DNA of 24,084 bases. Source: a virus. Within the stretch, counting starts at the first letter, position 1, and every line of letters begins with the position of its first letter. Below, in pieces: positions 20,782 through 24,084 of the stretch. The notes below the pieces were generated by a model. It was not told the DNA's origin. It was given only the letters and a program-made list of their open reading frames with translations, and ran no database searches. A program made the position numbers and the translations under genes. Location: IMG/VR virus record IMGVR_UViG_3300032288_005818, positions 1-24,084 of that record; one strand, given 5' to 3'.

Positions 20782-21294
20782 ATGAAACTAGCCACCATGG
20801 CTGTAGCACTGTCTTTCACACTTTCAGCCCAGGCCGGCGTGGAAATCCTCCACACTGGTCAGGATCAAAAACAAGGTGATCAGTCCATGGCCGCGGTACG
20901 CCTGGGAGATGGATCACGCACACACCTGCCCAGGGCCACAGACGGACGCCCAGTCTGGACCGGTGACCTCACTGCCTATGGCAACTGGCGGTCCTGGTTG
21001 AGCGACAACCAAGTGGGATATCTCACCCAATTTGGTGGCGAGTATCAGTACCACAACGGCAAGCTCATGCATCAGGACGCTGTGATCGTGGCCCAACGTG
21101 CAGAGACGGACGAGCGAAATCGCCAGTATGATGCGGAAATGGATCGGCAACGCCAACGCAACGGTGGCCTCACTGACGAACAATTGGACAAATTGGGCAT
21201 GGAAAAAGGTCTGGCCTGGTTGCGTGAATCTCGGTCTGGTCAGTCTGGCACCCAATCGGCCTCGAGACCAGTTGAGATCCGGCCTATCCAATAA
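20782..21294 (+). CDS. Exported hypothetical protein (170 aa)
   Basis: The start at 20782 is set by AAGGAG 7 nt upstream. MKLATMAVALSFTLSAQAG is a clear signal peptide with likely AQA cleavage (after residue 18). The mature part has beta-type sequence with WRSWLSDNQVGYL (about 64-76), then a highly charged helix (RAETDERNRQYDAEMDRQRQ, about 103-122) and a GGLTDEQLDKLG region. It is probably periplasmic. It is the first of four consecutive exported proteins. No family recognised. Confidence 0.8.
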   Translation: MKLATMAVALSFTLSAQAGVEILHTGQDQKQGDQSMAAVRLGDGSRTHLPRATDGRPVWTGDLTAYGNWRSWLSDNQVGYLTQFGGEYQYHNGKLMHQDAVIVAQRAETDERNRQYDAEMDRQRQRNGGLTDEQLDKLGMEKGLAWLRESRSGQSGTQSASRPVEIRPIQ

Positions 21295-21303
21295 TTAGCA
21301 GAG

Positions 21304-21332
21304 TTGACCAGAAAGCCTTGTTCGTGTAATAT
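21304..21332 (+). promoter_or_regulatory. Sigma70-type promoter of the entericidin-like operon
   Basis: TTGACC (21304-21309), a 17-bp spacer ending in extended TG, and TAATAT (21327-21332). It resembles the repeated early cassette (TTGACCAGAAA start) but is flanked by a terminator-like dyad, as at 20711. Confidence 0.82.
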
Positions 21333-21353
21333 ACACACATGAACAAGGTTTTT
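21312..21353 (+). terminator. Terminator-like inverted repeat enclosing a promoter -10 box
   Basis: CCTTGTTC (21316-21323) pairs with GAACAAGG (21341-21348). It extends through one G-T and three A-T pairs into a T-run (21349-21353), 12 bp in all. The 17-nt loop holds the -10 box and a small nested GTGT/ACAC dyad. Same arrangement as 20718-20757. Confidence 0.75.
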
Positions 21354-21379
21354 CTTTCAACCAAACAAGGACTATTTCA

Positions 21380-21502
21380 ATGAAAATCTTTTCCGTTTTA
21401 GTAGTGGCCATGATGTTACAAGCCTGTGGCACATTGGGTGGTGCAGTTTCGGGTGCCGGTGATGATCTCAAAGCCGCTGGTGGCTGGATCAAAAAACAAT
21501 AA
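21380..21502 (+). CDS. Entericidin-like small lipoprotein (40 aa)
   Basis: A 40-residue lipoprotein: MKIFSVLVVAMMLQAC with lipobox LQAC (Cys16), then GTLGGAVSGAGDDLKAAGGWIKKQ-type sequence (here residues 17-40). This matches the entericidin A/B family (GxG-x-D-x-K-x-AG-x-x-I), bacterial toxin/antidote-like membrane lipoproteins. AAGGA precedes the ATG. In a phage it may act on the cell envelope. It lies 6 nt before the next lipoprotein gene, so the two are co-transcribed. Confidence 0.82.
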   Translation: MKIFSVLVVAMMLQACGTLGGAVSGAGDDLKAAGGWIKKQ

Positions 21503-21508
21503 GGAACG

Positions 21509-22192
21509 ATGATGAAAAAAACTTATCTAGCAATGGCAGTGGCCTCCATGGTCATGCTGTCGGCCTGTAGTTCGACTAAACTCTCTGATGTTGGTTCCGG
21601 AGCACCGATGCCAGCAGGCACCCAACAGGCCATTTCTGAGCAACGAGCAGTCAATGACTTCAAGCGGCAAGGTGTCAAAGTCATCTTCAGCACCTTTGGT
21701 GCGTTCGAGGCTGTAGAGGCCACGGGCTATGCTCCTGTCTGGGGCAACAGCCAGAATGCCGTGCGTGAAGCCTATAGAGTGGCCGAACTGGAAGCCAAGA
21801 AGTCTCTAAACGACTTTATCAACTCCGAGCAGATCCGTAGTTCCACATCTGTGAAGATGATCAGCCGCAATCTAGAGAAGGCCCGTGACAACAAGTCCAA
21901 CAACATCGCGACCAATCGTAATCGTGACGAAGTATCAGCAGTCACAGACGATGCCGAAGTGGCCGCGGGAGATGTCAACACCGAACGCAACACAGCTACC
22001 CGCAACGATGCACTCAACATCGCTAGCCGTGTGAACACTGAAATATCAGTCAAGGCACAGGGAATACTCAGCGGCCTGCGTTTGGTCGAAGGCGAAGTGA
22101 TCAACGATGGTCGGAACGTGCGTGTGGTCTATCGTTGGGATCTCAAGAACCAGGAAGTACGCCAACAAATCCGTCGCATGATGATGCAGTAG
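21509..22192 (+). CDS. Lipoprotein, LPP20-like (227 aa)
   Basis: A 227-residue lipoprotein with LSAC lipobox (MKKTYLAMAVASMVMLSACS, Cys20). ATG at 21509 or the adjacent 21512; the ribosome site AAGGA (21501-21505) fits 21512 better. The mature part has a helical central region (REAYRVAELEAKKSLNDFI, about 86-104), an Asn/Asp-rich linker and a C-terminal beta segment (RNVRVVYRWDL). The AELEAKKSL-type block resembles LPP20-like domains. It lies just before the FlgT-like gene, so the pair may work together in the envelope. Confidence 0.75.
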   Translation: MMKKTYLAMAVASMVMLSACSSTKLSDVGSGAPMPAGTQQAISEQRAVNDFKRQGVKVIFSTFGAFEAVEATGYAPVWGNSQNAVREAYRVAELEAKKSLNDFINSEQIRSSTSVKMISRNLEKARDNKSNNIATNRNRDEVSAVTDDAEVAAGDVNTERNTATRNDALNIASRVNTEISVKAQGILSGLRLVEGEVINDGRNVRVVYRWDLKNQEVRQQIRRMMMQ

Positions 22193-22193
22193 C

Positions 22194-23264
22194 ATGCGCC
22201 GGCTCATCTCTGCGGGGCTAGCCGCCCTGATGATCACTGCCATGGCTCCGGCCACGGCCGCCACGGGCTTGGAACTGTTCCTCAAAGTACCCTGGAGCCT
22301 AGGGATCCACTTGTTCCAGTGGATGAACCGTGATCAGAAAAAGGTCTTGTATGTTGAAGTCATGGCAGAAGGTGCGGACCTGGAGGCAGCCCGCCAAAGC
22401 GCATTCCGCATGGCAGTGGAACGGGCAGTGGGCGTGATCGTGAGTTCGGAAACAGAAGTTCGCGATCAGCGCATCCGGCGTGATGACATCATTACCTATG
22501 CGTCAGGCTTCGTTAGTGATTACAAACTAGTGGACCAAACGCAACGCAGTGGACGCACCTGGGTCAAGATGCAGGTTTGGGTCAGCCACAGCGGCCTAAG
22601 GGATCGCTTGTTGAATCAAAGCCGCGGATCCGGACAGATTGAAGGTGGTCGCATCAGTGAACAGATCCAAAGTTTCCAGCACAGCCGACAGAGCGGTGAT
22701 CGGCTATTAGAATCCGTGCTGGCAGATTATCCACAGCGGGCTTTCGATATAGTAATGAAACCCACACAGGTAGTGGTAGATAACGACCGGCGCATGTTTT
22801 TGATCGTGCCGTTTGATATGACATGGAACGGTCACTATGTCAACAGCCTCAAAGAAGCAGTCAAGACTATAAATCAGCGCCCCGACTGCGGTGGCTGGCT
22901 TTCTATTTGCAACCATCTACAGGGTCGCATACAGGTCGGAGATGTCACCGGTTATTTTGATGATCAAGTAGCGGTCCTGGCCATGCAAAGGAACATGATC
23001 ACTAGCCAACCTGTGTTAGAAGCCACCTTTTACGATGCCAGCGGTCGGGCAGTGGGACGCGACTGCTGGAATCTGCCCGAACTTACACAGAATGACTATG
23101 CACCTCGACCCTTTGTTGACATAGGTGGCGGGCAAGTCACGGTTTGGAACCGCCGGGTAAGTGCCCATTTATCAGTGAATCTCGAGGCTTTGCCGGTTAA
23201 AAATCTAGATCGGGTAGATGTGAAGGCAGTGCGCCAAGCACAATGTCCGCAAGCCCGTCGTTAG
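22194..23264 (+). CDS. Exported protein with FlgT N-terminal-like domain (356 aa)
   Basis: A 356-residue protein with a signal peptide (MRRLISAGLAALMITAMAPA, cleavage near ATA at 21-23). Residues about 58-128 resemble the FlgT N-terminal fold: DLEAARQSAFRMAVERAVGV, then SSETEV, RRDDIITYASGFVSDYKLVD and TWVKMQVWVS. The rest (130-356) is mixed alpha/beta with cysteines (C241, C249, C307, C350) that could form disulfides. It begins 1 nt after the lipoprotein stop. A periplasmic structural or envelope role is likely; the phage use is unknown. Confidence 0.72.
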   Translation: MRRLISAGLAALMITAMAPATAATGLELFLKVPWSLGIHLFQWMNRDQKKVLYVEVMAEGADLEAARQSAFRMAVERAVGVIVSSETEVRDQRIRRDDIITYASGFVSDYKLVDQTQRSGRTWVKMQVWVSHSGLRDRLLNQSRGSGQIEGGRISEQIQSFQHSRQSGDRLLESVLADYPQRAFDIVMKPTQVVVDNDRRMFLIVPFDMTWNGHYVNSLKEAVKTINQRPDCGGWLSICNHLQGRIQVGDVTGYFDDQVAVLAMQRNMITSQPVLEATFYDASGRAVGRDCWNLPELTQNDYAPRPFVDIGGGQVTVWNRRVSAHLSVNLEALPVKNLDRVDVKAVRQAQCPQARR

Positions 23265-23277
23265 GCAGCATAAGTAG

Positions 23278-23305
23278 TTGTCGTGCCCGGAAAATCAGTT
23301 ATAAT
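23278..23305 (+). promoter_or_regulatory. Sigma70-type promoter of clpP, sharing the hsp20 promoter motif
   Basis: A weak -35 TTGTCG (23278-23283), a 16-bp spacer and perfect TATAAT (23300-23305). The spacer holds CCGGAAAATC ending 3 bp before the -10, identical in sequence and position to the hsp20 promoter at 9220. Confidence 0.7.
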
Positions 23306-23347
23306 ATAAGTAGTTAATAGGCACCTATAACCAATCACAAGCCCACG

Positions 23348-23920
23348 ATGACTACCGAAAAAGAACAAGTCTACGATAGCCCAAGCCAAGCCCTAAACGA
23401 TCACGGCATCTATGTGCTCATGGACGACATTGATCCCGAAAGCATCAAGCCCGTGATCGAGTGGATACTCCACGAAAACCATGTAAAAAAGAAAAAGCAC
23501 AAAGAACTCCTGCTCATGGTCTGCTCCAACGGGGGAAATATCTCCGAAGCATTTGCCCTGATTGATGTCATGCGCAGTAGCAAGATCCCAGTGAAAACCG
23601 TGGGCCTGGGTTGCATCGCTTCATGTGGATTGCTGATATTCTTGGCTGGTGCTCCTGGGCGGCGTGTGCTCACTCCCAACACTTCTGTGCTGAGCCATCA
23701 GTTCTCGTGGGATGTCGGGGGCAAGGCGCATGAACTGTTCGCCACTGTGAAAGAGTTTGATCTCACGCAAAAGCGGATGATCGAGCATTATCGGCGTAGC
23801 ACTGGCCTGGATGATGACACTATCCGACAGGTTCTGTTGCCTCCTCAGGATGTGTATCTTGATGCTGAAGAGGCCATGAAGTACAAAATCTGCGACGCCA
23901 TTGCTGATCTCGCAGCCTGA
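23348..23920 (+). CDS. clpP: ClpP-like serine peptidase
   Basis: A 190-residue ClpP, the proteolytic chamber that degrades substrates unfolded by ClpX or ClpA. The catalytic triad is intact: S92 (IASCG, for the usual ASMG), H117 (LSHQF) and D168 (PPQDVYLDAEEA). SNGGNISEAFALIDVMR (60-76) is the oxyanion/handle region. The N-terminus (1-19) is charged, without a long propeptide. The ATG has no good ribosome site. It has its own promoter, with a leader of about 35 nt, and the stop is 1 nt from the antisense gene's stop. It can partner with the phage ClpX, which keeps its IGF loop. Confidence 0.93.
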   Translation: MTTEKEQVYDSPSQALNDHGIYVLMDDIDPESIKPVIEWILHENHVKKKKHKELLLMVCSNGGNISEAFALIDVMRSSKIPVKTVGLGCIASCGLLIFLAGAPGRRVLTPNTSVLSHQFSWDVGGKAHELFATVKEFDLTQKRMIEHYRRSTGLDDDTIRQVLLPPQDVYLDAEEAMKYKICDAIADLAA

Positions 23921-23921
23921 T

Positions 23922-24083
23922 TTATTTTTTGCGTCTTTTCCTGCCCAGTTCCTTGGCAGTGCCCGCGGGCTCCACACCTTTGCTACGTGCAGTGACACTG
24001 GCTCGCGGCAGCTCAAAATCTTGATCCACATCGGGTTTGGTATCGGTCTGGGCCACGTCCAAGGTCACATTGGATTCTTTTGC
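23922..24083 (-). CDS. C-terminal part of an antisense gene, cut by the window edge
   Basis: An open frame on the minus strand enters from beyond 24084 and stops with TAA at 23922-23924. The 53 visible residues are polar and end in a strongly basic KELGRKRRKK, with ELPRASVTARSKGVEPAG before it. Such tails are common in nucleic-acid-binding or capsid-linked proteins, but this piece is too short to classify. It converges with clpP. Confidence 0.6.
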   Translation of the reverse strand, partial: AKESNVTLDVAQTDTKPDVDQDFELPRASVTARSKGVEPAGTAKELGRKRRKK

Positions 24084-24084
24084 A

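Noticed and set aside
1-24084. CRISPR array, insertion sequence or integrase
   Set aside because: No regularly spaced direct repeats, transposase motifs, terminal inverted repeats or integrase were seen.

Overview
The window looks like part of the genome of a tailed dsDNA bacteriophage (Caudoviricetes), probably a large T4-like or marine/freshwater 'uvMED'-type myovirus. This is inferred from gene content. There are runs of tiny overlapping conserved-hypothetical genes and a T4-type ATP-dependent DNA ligase. There is also a set of auxiliary genes typical of aquatic phages: Hsp20, bS21, ClpP, fatty acid desaturase, UV-damage endonuclease and a class II aldolase-like protein. No capsid, portal, terminase or polymerase gene is present, so the exact lineage cannot be fixed. 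GC is roughly half. Promoters are of host sigma70 type and Shine-Dalgarno sites are strong (AAGGAG), which fits a proteobacterial host.

Layout. (1) 1-3326: early-type small genes. Three of them are fired from near-identical promoter-leader cassettes (TTGACC, 18 bp spacer ending in TTTCGG, TATAAT, then a conserved leader with AAGGAG). A tight chain of overlapping ORFs follows, including a 27-residue lipoprotein. (2) 3330-5668: DNA ligase and six small, mostly membrane or basic proteins, closed by a clear intrinsic terminator. (3) 5699-5964: an extended -10 promoter and a gene-free, hairpin-rich leader or possible ncRNA. (4) 5965-10484: a membrane/coiled-coil protein, then clpX, rpsU (bS21), hsp20 and clpS, a proteostasis and translation cluster. 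(5) 10464-17936: an antisense, AT-rich glycosyltransferase-like gene, then a continuous chain of overlapping genes: UDP-sugar dehydrogenase, a Fe(II)/2OG-type fold protein, amidinotransferase, a structural/tail-fibre-like protein, a conserved hypothetical, UvdE and a DUF3445 (HODM-like) protein. (6) 17929-20267: an EF-hand mini-protein, two small membrane proteins, a class II aldolase, a desaturase and an antisense beta-rich protein. (7) 20339-23264: a phasin-like protein and four exported proteins, including an entericidin-like lipoprotein and an LPP20/FlgT-like pair. Two of their promoters sit inside terminator-like inverted repeats. (8) 23278-24084: clpP and the 3' end of an antisense gene.

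The most striking biology is a phage-borne protein quality-control set: ClpX with zinc finger and ClpP-docking IGF loop, the N-degron adaptor ClpS with its binding residues intact, ClpP with a complete Ser-His-Asp triad, and Hsp20. The hsp20 and clpP promoters lie 14 kb apart but share the 10-mer CCGGAAAATC exactly 3 bp upstream of the -10 box, suggesting co-regulation. The hsp20 leader may also carry a ROSE-like thermosensor. The genome is unusually rich in GATC in most genes.
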